A DNA stretch of 64,000 bases from Candidatus Binatia bacterium (GTDB taxonomy: Bacteria; Desulfobacterota; Binatia; UBA9968; JAJDTQ01). The translations under genes were made by a program, and so were the position numbers. The notes under the pieces were generated by a model that had not been told where the DNA came from, searched no databases, and worked only from the letters and a program-made list of their open reading frames with translations. Within the stretch, counting starts at the first letter, position 1; every line of letters starts with the position of its first letter. Below, piece after piece: positions 45,850-54,761 of this stretch. The stretch lies in contig OX638375.1 in NCBI GenBank assembly GCA_951813575.1, forward strand, positions 1,561,042 to 1,625,041. Reading direction: 5' to 3'.

Positions 45850-47052
45850 CTATGCGGCCTCGGGCCGAGGTCCGACCGTGATGGCGCCGGGCTCGTAAAG
45901 GGGCTGGTCGATTTCGGACTCGTCCACGTCGAGCTTGTAGAGCCCGATGGCGTTGTCCATCAGGATCTTCTTGCGCTCCTCCGCGGAATCCACGTCCTGC
46001 AGCGAGTGGGTCCGGCACCACACCGACTTGGGCCACGTGGTGGTGCCGTGGGGGTAGTCCACCGAGTACATGATCTTGTCCACGCCGATCTCGTCGCGGC
46101 TGCGGATGCCGTGGCGCTCGTGCCAGAAGGTGGCCCACATGTTGGTCCGGAAGACTTCGCTGGGCTTGCGCGTGAGGGTGGAGTTCTCCGCAACCTTGCG
46201 CTCCTCGAACTCGTGGTCCAGCTCCTCCAGCAGGTAGGGAAGCCAGCCCACGCCGCTCTCCACGCTGATGGTCTTGAGCCTGGGGAATTTCTCGAACACG
46301 TTCGAATAGAGGATGTTCGAGACGATCTCCATGTGGCTCACGAAGGTCATGGACACGCCCAGGGCGAACTGCGCGCTTTTCTCCAGGGACTCCCAGGGCG
46401 GCAGGGCGGGCAGCGCGGTGGAGTGCAGGCAGATGGGCACGTCCAGGTCGCAACAGGCCTGATAGACCGGGTACCAGTAGGGATCGTTGAAGTGCTTGAG
46501 CCCGAGGATGTGGGGGGCGCCGTGCCACACCAGCGCCTTGTGTCCGCGCTTCACCGCCCGATGGATCTCCGCCACGCACAGGTCCACGTCCCACATGGGG
46601 GTGACGCACTGGGCGATGAACCGGGGTGTGACCTCCTGCCACTCGTCGATAAGCCAGTCGTTGTAGGCCTGGATGCAGGCCAGCCGGAAGGCCTCGCTGC
46701 CTTCCTTCTGGAAGTTCTGGTTGGTGATGCCGATGATGTTGGGAAAGAGCACCGAGGCGTCCAGCTCTTCCTGGTCCAGGACCTTGAGGCGCTCCGAAAC
46801 CATGTACGTGGAACGAGGGACGTCCTCCCACCTCTTCACGTTGGGGTTGACGCCCGAGACCCGGGCGAGCCCGCCGAACCCTTTGGCGTTGCTGCCCAGC
46901 GACCAGGTCTGGGTGCCGTCCGGCAACTCCACGATGTGCGGGATGTCGTCGCCGAACTTCGCCTTGGACATCCTGCTGGTCCATACATCGGGAGCCTCCT
47001 GGATGTGATCATCCGCGGAGACGACGCCGTATTTCATCTTGAGCGTTGCCAT
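45850..47052 (-). CDS. amidohydrolase 2 family protein
   Basis: A 400-residue metal-dependent hydrolase of the ACMSD-like amidohydrolase 2 family. The N-terminal motif is VSADDHIQE rather than xHxH, giving DDH; later ligands are in ICLHSTALP, SVESGVGWLPYLLEELDH and MYSVDYPHG. The DDH start is usual for this subfamily. It is the last gene of a minus-strand run after an ABC receptor gene and shares domain type with 52134-53180. Substrate unknown. Confidence 0.88.
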   Translation of the reverse strand: MATLKMKYGVVSADDHIQEAPDVWTSRMSKAKFGDDIPHIVELPDGTQTWSLGSNAKGFGGLARVSGVNPNVKRWEDVPRSTYMVSERLKVLDQEELDASVLFPNIIGITNQNFQKEGSEAFRLACIQAYNDWLIDEWQEVTPRFIAQCVTPMWDVDLCVAEIHRAVKRGHKALVWHGAPHILGLKHFNDPYWYPVYQACCDLDVPICLHSTALPALPPWESLEKSAQFALGVSMTFVSHMEIVSNILYSNVFEKFPRLKTISVESGVGWLPYLLEELDHEFEERKVAENSTLTRKPSEVFRTNMWATFWHERHGIRSRDEIGVDKIMYSVDYPHGTTTWPKSVWCRTHSLQDVDSAEERKKILMDNAIGLYKLDVDESEIDQPLYEPGAITVGPRPEAA

Positions 47053-47171
47053 GGGCCTTGAACCTCCAACGAGGCGAATCTACTGTGGCCCCATAACGCT
47101 GTCAATCGGCGCCGCTTGTATGGCACGGACCACGGGAAAAACCCTGGACGTTCCGGAGGGAATTCAAACCG

Positions 47172-48788
47172 TTACTTTTTCGGTTCCAGCCACGTCCGCC
47201 ACAGGCCGCCCTTGGCGTGCCAGTATTCCTGCGTGGGGCCCCGCTCCCAGTTCTTCACCTCGTCGCGCCAGACATAGTTTCGGATGTTGGACCACCCGAC
47301 GATGTAGTGGATGACCTCGTCGACGAAGTACGTCCGTGCGAACTTCTTCCAGATGGCCAGGCGCTTGGCCCGGTCCGGCTCTTCCATGTACTGGGTCACG
47401 AGCTTTTCCAGCTCGGGAGTGCAGTAGTTGGTGACGTTGCTGACGCCGGCCTTGCCCTCGGTGCAGCCGAGGTGCTGCACGTTGGCCACCAGCGGCTCGC
47501 CGGTCCCACCTGCCCCGTAGACGGAGACGTGAAGCTCACCGGCGATGGTCTTCTTGATGAGCTCGGCTCCGCCCAGGTTCTGGAGCGAGAACTTGATGCC
47601 CGCCTCGGCCGCCTGCCGCAGGATGGGCTCGGTCCAGGGGTCGCCCTGGCCGCGGGTGGCTCCCAGGGTGATGGGCTGGCCCGAATACCCGGCCTCCTTG
47701 AGCAGGCGTTTGGCCTCGGCGACGTTCCGCTTCCACTGGAAGCCGAGGGACGTCTCCCAGTCGGTGTTCGGCACGCCCCAGGTCAGCACCGGGACGCCGA
47801 GTCCGAACGTGGCCTCGTCGAGGATCGCGGCCTTGTCCAGCGAGAGCGCGATGGCCCGGCGCACCCGCGGGTCGGAGACCGGCGCCGACGTGGTGTTGAA
47901 GGTAAGAATCCTGAGCCCGGCGGCGCCGATGGGCATGTAGTGCAGGCCCTTGATGCGCTTGCTGTCGATACGCTGCACGAAGGTCGGCCCCAGGCGCTCG
48001 GTCAGATGGACGTCGCCGGCCTGGACCGCGGCGGCCCGGGCCGCCTTTTGGCGGATCACGATGAAGCGGACGCCGTCCAGGTAGGCGGCCCCGCCCCAGT
48101 AGTCGTCATGACGGACCACGTGCAACTCTTGCCCGGGGGTCCAGGACTTGAACTTGAACGGGCCGGTGCCCGACGGCGGCGCGCCGCCCTTCATCTTCTG
48201 CTGGCCCTTGGCCAGCGATCCGGCCGGGGCAATATGAAGGGTTGACGTGTTGGCGAGAATCTCCGGCAGGAGGCCGCGCGGCCCGGGCGACTTGAACTTC
48301 ACGGTGTACTTGTCCACGGCCGTGACGTCGGCGACGTTGTCGGCCAGTTGGCCCTGGCCCGCCGCGCCGTTGGCGGGGTCCATGATGTGCTTGGCGGACC
48401 AGACCACGTCCTCGGCGGTCAGCTCCTTGCCGTTGTGAAACTTGACCCCCTTGCGGATCTTGAACGTCCACTCGCTGGAATCGGCGTTGGGCGACCAGCT
48501 CTCCGCCAGCCACGGGTGAATGTCGCCCTTCTGGTCATACATGACCAGGGGTTCGTACATGTTGTTCTTGATGTACTCGGGAATGGAGGTGAAGGCCACG
48601 AACGGGATGGGAGTGCCGATGCCCTTGGCGTTGCCCAACTTCAACGTCCCGCCGATTCGTGGCTTGTCCGCGGCCTCGGCCGTGGATAATGCAAGCGAAC
48701 CGCCGCCGGGAGCGACCCAACCGGCCAGCAGGAATGCCACGCCCGCCAAAGAGCCGCGCACGATACGTTTCCGGGTGCTGCCTTTCAT
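47172..48788 (-). CDS. ABC transporter solute-binding protein, peptide/nickel type (family 5)
   Basis: A 538-residue periplasmic receptor of the SBP_bac_5 family. It has a signal peptide of about 40 residues (KRIVRGSLAGVAFLLAGW ... STAEAA). The ligand-binding body shows LAESWSPNADSSEWTFKIRK and GVKFHNGKELTAEDVVWS, both family landmarks. It delivers oligopeptides or other solutes to the permeases encoded just upstream (49848-50807 and 48912-49838). No ATP-binding subunit is in this window. Confidence 0.92.
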   Translation of the reverse strand: MKGSTRKRIVRGSLAGVAFLLAGWVAPGGGSLALSTAEAADKPRIGGTLKLGNAKGIGTPIPFVAFTSIPEYIKNNMYEPLVMYDQKGDIHPWLAESWSPNADSSEWTFKIRKGVKFHNGKELTAEDVVWSAKHIMDPANGAAGQGQLADNVADVTAVDKYTVKFKSPGPRGLLPEILANTSTLHIAPAGSLAKGQQKMKGGAPPSGTGPFKFKSWTPGQELHVVRHDDYWGGAAYLDGVRFIVIRQKAARAAAVQAGDVHLTERLGPTFVQRIDSKRIKGLHYMPIGAAGLRILTFNTTSAPVSDPRVRRAIALSLDKAAILDEATFGLGVPVLTWGVPNTDWETSLGFQWKRNVAEAKRLLKEAGYSGQPITLGATRGQGDPWTEPILRQAAEAGIKFSLQNLGGAELIKKTIAGELHVSVYGAGGTGEPLVANVQHLGCTEGKAGVSNVTNYCTPELEKLVTQYMEEPDRAKRLAIWKKFARTYFVDEVIHYIVGWSNIRNYVWRDEVKNWERGPTQEYWHAKGGLWRTWLEPKK

Positions 48789-48911
48789 CGTGATCTCCTC
48801 CTCTCGGATTGTTCACCGGGCTCAACCGGAGTTATGACTCGGCCGCGACGCTAGCACCGCCGCCGGATGAGTGTCAACTTGCACCGCGCGGCGGGAAGGC
48901 CCTCCGGCGCG

Positions 48912-49838
48912 CTACTGTCCGCGCCGGTTCAAGGGCAGGCGCGTGCGCGGGTCCATGCGGTCCCGCAGGCTGTCGCCGAGCAGGGTGAAGCCCAGGATGA
49001 CGCCGGCCAGGGCGATCCCCGGAAACACCGCCAGCCACGGCGCCACCTCGAGAAAGTCCTGGGCCTCCCGCACCATCAGGCCCCAACTGATGTACGGCAC
49101 CGACAGGCCCAGGCCCAGGTAGCTGAGGGCCGCCTCCACGCCGATGGCGCGGGCGAAGTCCAGGGTGGTCTGCACCGCGATGGGCGCCATGATGTTGGGC
49201 AGGATCTGCTTCAACAGGACGCCCATGGGCCGCTGTCCCATGGCCCGTGCGGCCTCGACATACTCGCGTTCCTTGTGCGTCAGCACGCCGCTTCGGACGA
49301 TGCGGGCGTAGCGCGGGACGGAGCTGAAGGCGATGGCGAACCACAGCATGGCGACGCTGGGTCCGGCCAGCGCCACCAGCGCCAGCGCCAGCACCAGCGA
49401 CGGGAAGGCCATGATGCCCTCCATCACGCGTTGGACCAGCGCATCGAAGGCCCCGCCCACGTAGCTCGACAGGGCGCCCAGCGGCGCGCCCAGGAGCAAC
49501 GCCACGATGACGGCACCCGTGGCCACGTGCAGGCTCACGCGCGACCCCGCGATGATGCGGGTCGCGACATCCCTGCCGATGCGGTCGGTGCCGAAAGGGT
49601 GCGCCCAGCTCGGGCCCTGCATGCGCACCTTGATGTCGGGCGTGGTGGTATCGTAGGGAGAAAAGCTCGCCCCCACCAGGGCGATCATGATGTAGAGGAA
49701 GAGCAACGTGACGCCCACCGCGGCCCGCGGGTCGTGGCGCGCCGTGCTGACGGCGCGGCGGGACGCGCGCCACAAGCGCAACCCCGGCCCGGGGGTGGCC
49801 GGAGGATATGCGGGAGGATATGTGACCTGGGATTCCAC
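48912..49838 (-). CDS. ABC transporter permease (DppC/OppC type)
   Basis: A 308-residue binding-protein-dependent permease with an N-terminal cytoplasmic stretch and about six membrane helices. The EAA motif reads YVEAARAMGQRPMGVLLKQILPN, preceded by the domain region FGTDRIGRDVATRIIAGSR. It begins 9 bases after the DppB-type gene stop. With its partner and the receptor it forms an importer for peptides or related solutes; energising ATPases must be encoded elsewhere. Confidence 0.93.
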   Translation of the reverse strand: MESQVTYPPAYPPATPGPGLRLWRASRRAVSTARHDPRAAVGVTLLFLYIMIALVGASFSPYDTTTPDIKVRMQGPSWAHPFGTDRIGRDVATRIIAGSRVSLHVATGAVIVALLLGAPLGALSSYVGGAFDALVQRVMEGIMAFPSLVLALALVALAGPSVAMLWFAIAFSSVPRYARIVRSGVLTHKEREYVEAARAMGQRPMGVLLKQILPNIMAPIAVQTTLDFARAIGVEAALSYLGLGLSVPYISWGLMVREAQDFLEVAPWLAVFPGIALAGVILGFTLLGDSLRDRMDPRTRLPLNRRGQ

Positions 49839-49847
49839 CCGACGCTC

Positions 49848-50807
49848 CTACCGATAACGAACCCGCGGGTCCAACACCGCGTACAGAATGTCCACCACCA
49901 GATTGACGCCGATGGCGAGGAAGACCATGAACAGCACCACTCCCTGAACCACCACGAAATCCCGCGTGTGAATGGAGTTCAACAGCAGGAAACCGATGCC
50001 GGGGTAGTTGAAGACGTTCTCGACGACGGTCACCAGGCCGCTCAGGTAGGCCATCTGAAGGCCTACCACCGTCACGGTCGTCATCAGCGAGTTGCGCAGC
50101 ACGTGCTTCCACAACACCAGCCTCTCGCCCAGCCCCTTGGCCCTGGCCGTGCGCACGTAGTCCAGATTCATCTGCTCGAGAAAGTCCTGGCGCTGGAAGC
50201 GCAGGACGGTCGCGGCCACGTTCAGGGCGACCACGGTCATGGGCAGGACCAGGTGCCGCAGGAACGCCACGACGCCTTCCTGTGGAGGCGTATATCCGAT
50301 GGCGGGGAGCCAGCCCAGGTACACCGCGAAGACGAGGATGGCCACCAGCGCCAGCCAAAAAGTCGGCACCGTGATGCCGAGGATGACGAAACCGGTGGCG
50401 AAGTGGTCCCACTTGGTGTTGTTGTGGATGGCGGCCAGCACGCCGCCGGGCACGGCAATGGCCACGGCCATGATCACGCCGCCGACCATCAGGTACGCGG
50501 TAGGCACCAGGCGCTGCAGGATGACGTCCAGGGCGGGGGTCCGGTAGGTGATGGAGTCGCCCAGGTTGCCCCGCAGCATCTCCCACAGCCAGTCGAGATA
50601 CTGGACCATCAGCGGCCGGTCCAGGCCGAGCCGCAGGCGCATGGCGTCATAGACGTCCTGGGAGATCGGCGCCCCTTCCACCGCGCCCAGCATGACCAGG
50701 ACCGGGTCCCCGGGGATGATCCTCATGACGAAGAAGACCACCGCGGTGACCACCAGCACCATGGGGACCAACTGCACGAGGCGCATGGCGACGTACCTTA
50801 TGAGCAC
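49848..50807 (-). CDS. ABC transporter permease (DppB/OppB type)
   Basis: A 319-residue permease partner of the DppC-like protein. The start is GTG 50807, with GGAGG about 8 bases upstream; the frame stays open further upstream but that part has no family sequence. Hallmarks are FFVMRIIPGDPVLVMLG at the N-terminus and the EAA loop YVRTARAKGLGERLVLWKHV. It has about six membrane helices. It is the first gene of the minus-strand ABC run and divergent from the TctC gene at 51036. Confidence 0.92.
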   Translation of the reverse strand: MLIRYVAMRLVQLVPMVLVVTAVVFFVMRIIPGDPVLVMLGAVEGAPISQDVYDAMRLRLGLDRPLMVQYLDWLWEMLRGNLGDSITYRTPALDVILQRLVPTAYLMVGGVIMAVAIAVPGGVLAAIHNNTKWDHFATGFVILGITVPTFWLALVAILVFAVYLGWLPAIGYTPPQEGVVAFLRHLVLPMTVVALNVAATVLRFQRQDFLEQMNLDYVRTARAKGLGERLVLWKHVLRNSLMTTVTVVGLQMAYLSGLVTVVENVFNYPGIGFLLLNSIHTRDFVVVQGVVLFMVFLAIGVNLVVDILYAVLDPRVRYR

Positions 50808-51035
50808 CGCCCTATCCTCCTGGCCTTGCTTCGCCGACAAACCGCTCCGTGGCGACACCGCACGGATGGCACCGCCGACATTGCCACAATTCGTCCGGCC
50901 ACACAAAATCGGACCTTCGACGCGGGTTGGTTTGGACGCCGGGACGCTATGGCCAGCTTGACAAACGAAGCACAAGTGGAGGACAAGTCACGTGGAAGAC
51001 TTCACGAAATACGGCGCAACAGAAGGAGGACAACG

Positions 51036-52055
51036 ATGATGTTTCTTCGCAACTTCCTCGTGGCTTCGATGGTGCTCGGGTTTTTCGCGCAGGCCGCGCT
51101 TGCCGACGAAGCCGTCTACAAGGGCAAGCAGGTGGTGATCGTCGTGTCCGCGGACGCGGGGACGTCCTATGACCTCTACCCGCGGACCGCCGCGCGGCAC
51201 CTCTCGAAACACATTCCCGGGAACCCCAGGATCGTGGTCAAGAACATGCCCGGCGCCTCGGGCATGGTGGCGGCCAACTGGCTCTACAACATCGCCAAGA
51301 AGGACGGCCTCACCATGGGCGCGATCCACCGCACGCTGCCGCTGACCCAGGCCCTGGGCGTGAAGCAGGCGCGGTTCGATCCGGTGAAGTTCAACTGGAT
51401 CGGCACGCCGGTGCAGGAGACCGCCTCCTGCTTCGTCCGCTCCGACAGCAAGTACAAGACCGCCGAGGACCTGGTCAGCGCAAAGGAACCGGTGAAGATG
51501 GCGGCCACCCAGCCGCGCTCCGACATCTTCATCGTGCCCCTGATGCTCAACAACGTCATGGGCGCCAACATGAAGGTGACCTCCGGCTACCGCGGCATCA
51601 TGGCCACCGCGCTGGCCGTGGACAAGGGCGAGGTGGACGGCATCTGCGGCTGGGGCTACGCCTCGCTGCGGGCGCTCAAGAAGGACTGGTTCGAGAAGAA
51701 GGCCATCCGGATCCTGGTGCAGGTGGGGCGCGAGAAGCACCCCGGACTCAAGGACGTGCCGCTGGCTTCGGACCTCGCCAAGGGCGACAAGAAGGCCATC
51801 CTGGAGGTCTACAACAAGCAGCTCTCCGTGGGACGGCCCTGGACCATGCCTCCGGGGGTGGCCTCGGAACGGGTGGAGACCATGCGCCAGGCCTTCGCCA
51901 ACGTGATGAAGGATCCGGCGTTCCTCAAGGACGCCGCCAAGGTGCGGATACAGATCAACCCGCTCCACGGCAAGGATTTGCAGACGCTGGTGGCGCAGAT
52001 GGTGGACATACCGGCGGCGAACAAGCCGGTGCTGAAGAAGACCTTCAACTACTGA
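51036..52055 (+). CDS. TctC-type (Bug family) solute-binding protein
   Basis: A 339-residue periplasmic receptor of the tripartite tricarboxylate transporter family. It has a signal peptide ending near AALADEA. Family landmarks are VVSADAGTSYDLYPRTAARHL and VVKNMPGASGMVAANWLYN. AAGGAGG precedes the tandem ATG codons at 51036. No TctA/TctB permease adjoins; the fused permease at 43270 could serve it. It is divergent from the ABC permease genes. Confidence 0.9.
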   Translation: MMFLRNFLVASMVLGFFAQAALADEAVYKGKQVVIVVSADAGTSYDLYPRTAARHLSKHIPGNPRIVVKNMPGASGMVAANWLYNIAKKDGLTMGAIHRTLPLTQALGVKQARFDPVKFNWIGTPVQETASCFVRSDSKYKTAEDLVSAKEPVKMAATQPRSDIFIVPLMLNNVMGANMKVTSGYRGIMATALAVDKGEVDGICGWGYASLRALKKDWFEKKAIRILVQVGREKHPGLKDVPLASDLAKGDKKAILEVYNKQLSVGRPWTMPPGVASERVETMRQAFANVMKDPAFLKDAAKVRIQINPLHGKDLQTLVAQMVDIPAANKPVLKKTFNY

Positions 52056-52073
52056 GCGACTTGACTGAAAAAA

Positions 52074-52103
52074 GGCAGGGGCGACCGCCTGGACGCCCCT
52101 GCC
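52074..52103. terminator. hairpin after TctC receptor gene
   Basis: A perfect 10-bp stem, GGCAGGGGCG / CGCCCCTGCC, with a 10-base loop, 19 bases after the TctC stop. A run of seven A lies on its left, which would form a U-run for transcripts of the convergent minus-strand amidohydrolase gene. It shares the GGGGCGACCG core with the palindrome at 6517 and may therefore be a dispersed repeat reused as terminator. Confidence 0.65.
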
Positions 52104-52133
52104 ACGAACATCACCCCCCGACGACAGTCCTCG

Positions 52134-53180
52134 TCAGTTCAGATCGAACAGCCGCTGCGCATTCTTGCGCAGGATCTTCTCCTTCACCTCGTCCGACAGG
52201 TCCGGGTGGTTCCTGAGATGGTGCAGGTTCTCGGGGAACTCGTTGTCCCAGTGCGGGATGTCGGAGGCGTAGACGAAATGGTCGCTGCCCATGTAGTCCA
52301 CGGTGGCGGCCAACTGGGACTCGCCGGACTCCAGGCTGAAGTACAGGTTGGACTCCCGCACCACGTCGCTGGGTTTCCTCTTGAGCAGCGGCATCTCGTG
52401 GGCTCCGCGCTTCTCCCAGTGCTCGTCGAGCCGGTCCATGTAGTAGGGAAGCCAGGTGGCACCGATCTCGAGGAAGGCAATCTTCAGCTTAGGGAACCGC
52501 TCGGTGATGCCCTGGCAGACCATGCTGGTGAACTGCAGCAGGATGCCGGCGGTGAAGGCATAGGAGTGGACCTCGGCAAAGGTGCTCAGGATGGAGGCGC
52601 CGAGCTCCCGTGACGTGTTCCGGGTGCCGTGAACGCCGAGCACCACGCCCTCCTCCTCGGCCGCCTTGTAGATGGGATCATAGTAGGTCTCGCCGAGCGC
52701 GATGGGGAGCCCCGTGGGCAGGATCTCGAAGCCCTTGAGGCCGAGCTCGTTGACCGCGCGGCGGAGTTCCTTGGCGGCCTCCTCCGGCGCCCTCATGGGC
52801 AGCACGCCCACGCAGCTCAGCCGGTTCGACAGCGCGTTGTACTCCTTGGCGAAGTGGGTGTTGGCGGCCTTGGTAACGGCCACCTGGAACGGCACTTCCT
52901 GGTTCTTGGCGATGTTGCCCGAGCCCGTGGGGAAGCAGATGGCCACTTCCATGTCCTGCTTGTCCATGAGCGTGTGCCAGCGCCGCACCTGCTCCTCGGG
53001 GGACAAGCCCTCCCAGTTCACCGACATCTTGAAGCCGTTGAACAGGTTCGGGTCCCAGGGCTGGTCTCCGGGCCAGAGCGGGGTCGAGCGTTCATTCCAG
53101 GGTGCGTCGAGGTATTTGCGAATATCCGCCGGCCGTTCGAGCACATGTCCATCCGTATCGACACAAGTTGCGCTACCCAT
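52134..53180 (-). CDS. amidohydrolase 2 family protein
   Basis: A 348-residue ACMSD-like metal hydrolase. The N-terminal motif is VDTDGHVLE; later ligand motifs are VLGVHGTRNTSRE, IAFLEIGATWLPYYMDRLDE and FVYASDIPHWDNE. It is related to the protein at 45850-47052. It faces the TctC receptor gene across the hairpin at 52074-52103. It probably hydrolyses or decarboxylates a small carbon substrate, not identifiable from sequence. Confidence 0.88.
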   Translation of the reverse strand: MGSATCVDTDGHVLERPADIRKYLDAPWNERSTPLWPGDQPWDPNLFNGFKMSVNWEGLSPEEQVRRWHTLMDKQDMEVAICFPTGSGNIAKNQEVPFQVAVTKAANTHFAKEYNALSNRLSCVGVLPMRAPEEAAKELRRAVNELGLKGFEILPTGLPIALGETYYDPIYKAAEEEGVVLGVHGTRNTSRELGASILSTFAEVHSYAFTAGILLQFTSMVCQGITERFPKLKIAFLEIGATWLPYYMDRLDEHWEKRGAHEMPLLKRKPSDVVRESNLYFSLESGESQLAATVDYMGSDHFVYASDIPHWDNEFPENLHHLRNHPDLSDEVKEKILRKNAQRLFDLN

Positions 53181-53359
53181 GGTTCATACCTCCTGGTTCC
53201 GGGTTTGGAATCAACTGGTTCGCATATGAATTTCGCTCTATTGTCTTTGGTCTCGTTTGTCAATCAAGACCGCTGTCGTACATACTCCCGGGAACCGTGG
53301 ACCGTCTAATCAGTGGCCGTCGCGACAATCGGTTTGGATGACCCGAAGGGAGGCTCAAG

Positions 53360-54385
53360 ATGTCGAGCAGAAAAAGACAGAACCCTTACTCGAAACTCTG
53401 TGCCGTGGCCGTGCTCTTGGGAGTGGCCGCGTTGGCCGCGCCCATGGCGCCGGCCGCCGATCCCAAGCCGATGGCCGAGTGGGGCAAGCGCGGAGACCTG
53501 GTGGAGCCCAACTCCGAGATGGCGGTGGCATACCTCGACGGCAGGATCTACGTCGTGGGCGGCTACCCTTCCACCCGGAAGAGCGTCGACACCGTGCAGG
53601 TCTACGACGTCAAGACCGATACGTGGAGTCTCACGACGCCCTACCCCACCACCATCAACCACGCCTCTGCGGTGGCTCTTGACGGCAAGCTCTACGTCAT
53701 CGGAGGTCAGACCAATGCCGGCGGCCGCAGGGAGAAATCCCGCTACGTCAGCGCCGTCCACGCCTACGATCCCAAGACCAAAAAGTGGACGGCGCGGGCG
53801 CCGATGCCCACCGCCCGCAGCGCCATGGCCCATGACGTGATCGACGGCAAGCTCTACGTCGCGGGCGGCCGGCCGCCGAGGGGACACGACTTCGCCGTCT
53901 ACGATCCCAAGGCGGACAAATGGACGGCGCTGCCCGACCTGCCCACCCAGCGCAACCACATTGCCGCCGCCGCCATCGACGGCAAGCTCTACGTGGCCGG
54001 GGGACGGTTCGGCGGCGGTTTCCGCAGCGAGATCACCCCGGCTCTCGAGGTCTATGACCCCGCCACCAATCAGTGGAGCGCGCGGCGGCCCATGCCGGGA
54101 GCCCGCGGCGGCCTCAACGGCATTGCCGTGGAGGGCTGCTTCCACACCTTCGGCGGCGAGCATCCGTCGGCAGGCCCCAGCGGCGTGTTCCCGCACCACG
54201 AGGTCTACAACCCCAAGACCGATACCTGGACGCGCCTCCCGGACATGCCCATCCCGGTCCACGGCGTCACCGGGCTGGTCTACCTGGACGGTTGGATCCA
54301 CCTGCCCGGCGGCGGCATCCGGCGCGGCGGCAGCAGCGGCACGACGCATCACCAGGTGGTGCGGACCAACATGCAGTGCCGGTGA
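53360..54385 (+). CDS. Kelch-repeat protein, exported
   Basis: A 341-residue protein with a signal peptide (LCAVAVLLGVAALAAPMAPAA) and about six Kelch repeats forming a beta-propeller. The repeat hallmark, GG before a later Y and W, is clear: IYVVGGY, LYVIGGQ, LYVAGGR, LYVAGGRFGG, and YDPKADKWTAL. Such propellers bind ligands or partners in the periplasm and can carry sialic acid-type or oxidase activity; no catalytic site is evident here. Confidence 0.85.
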   Translation: MSSRKRQNPYSKLCAVAVLLGVAALAAPMAPAADPKPMAEWGKRGDLVEPNSEMAVAYLDGRIYVVGGYPSTRKSVDTVQVYDVKTDTWSLTTPYPTTINHASAVALDGKLYVIGGQTNAGGRREKSRYVSAVHAYDPKTKKWTARAPMPTARSAMAHDVIDGKLYVAGGRPPRGHDFAVYDPKADKWTALPDLPTQRNHIAAAAIDGKLYVAGGRFGGGFRSEITPALEVYDPATNQWSARRPMPGARGGLNGIAVEGCFHTFGGEHPSAGPSGVFPHHEVYNPKTDTWTRLPDMPIPVHGVTGLVYLDGWIHLPGGGIRRGGSSGTTHHQVVRTNMQCR

Positions 54386-54458
54386 GCAGCGGCGCCGGCG
54401 ACCCGTTGGCGGATAGCCTACGGATCGCCTGAAGGGTGCGGTCTCATCGAACGCAGCC

Positions 54459-54701
54459 ATGAACGAGCCGATGAGGCAGCAGACGCGTATCCCCACCGCG
54501 GGCAGGGCCGCCTGGGCCCTCCTCGCGGGCCTGGGCACCCTGTCCATGAGCCCGGAGGGCGCATGGGCCCACGCCATCGTCCAACGCTACGACCTGCCGG
54601 TGCCGCTCTGGTACTATCTCGCGGGCGCGGGCCTGGTCGTGGCCCTGACCTTTGTCCTGCTGGTGACCCTTCGCAAGGAGGCCGCTCCGGCGCCGCCCTG
54701 A
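54459..54701 (+). CDS. N-terminal part of a membrane protein interrupted by an in-frame TGA
   Basis: Eighty residues with an N-terminal hydrophobic signal region ending near GAWAHA, then AHAIVQRYDLPVPLWYYLAG and a membrane helix. From memory, this start is the normal beginning of the membrane proteins annotated as fenitrothion hydrolase, whose N-terminus reads like AHGLxxRxDLPxP. Those continue directly into the region encoded at 54762-55946. Here a TGA at 54699-54701 separates the two parts in the same frame. Probably one gene broken by a nonsense mutation, or two subunits. Confidence 0.7.
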   Translation: MNEPMRQQTRIPTAGRAAWALLAGLGTLSMSPEGAWAHAIVQRYDLPVPLWYYLAGAGLVVALTFVLLVTLRKEAAPAPP

Positions 54702-54761
54702 AGCCTCGACATATCCCGGACGTGGACCGGACGGCTCATAACCCATGAACGACTCGGGAGG

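Noticed and set aside
48867..51035. Plus-strand open frame upstream of the TctC start, opposite the ABC genes
   Set aside because: Only the part from 51036 encodes a protein with a signal peptide and ribosome site; the rest is the reverse of the two permease genes.
54699..54701. Selenocysteine reading of the TGA in the membrane protein
   Set aside because: The position is a hydrophilic linker with no redox motif, and the following hairpin is weak with no G at the loop start; nonsense mutation is simpler.
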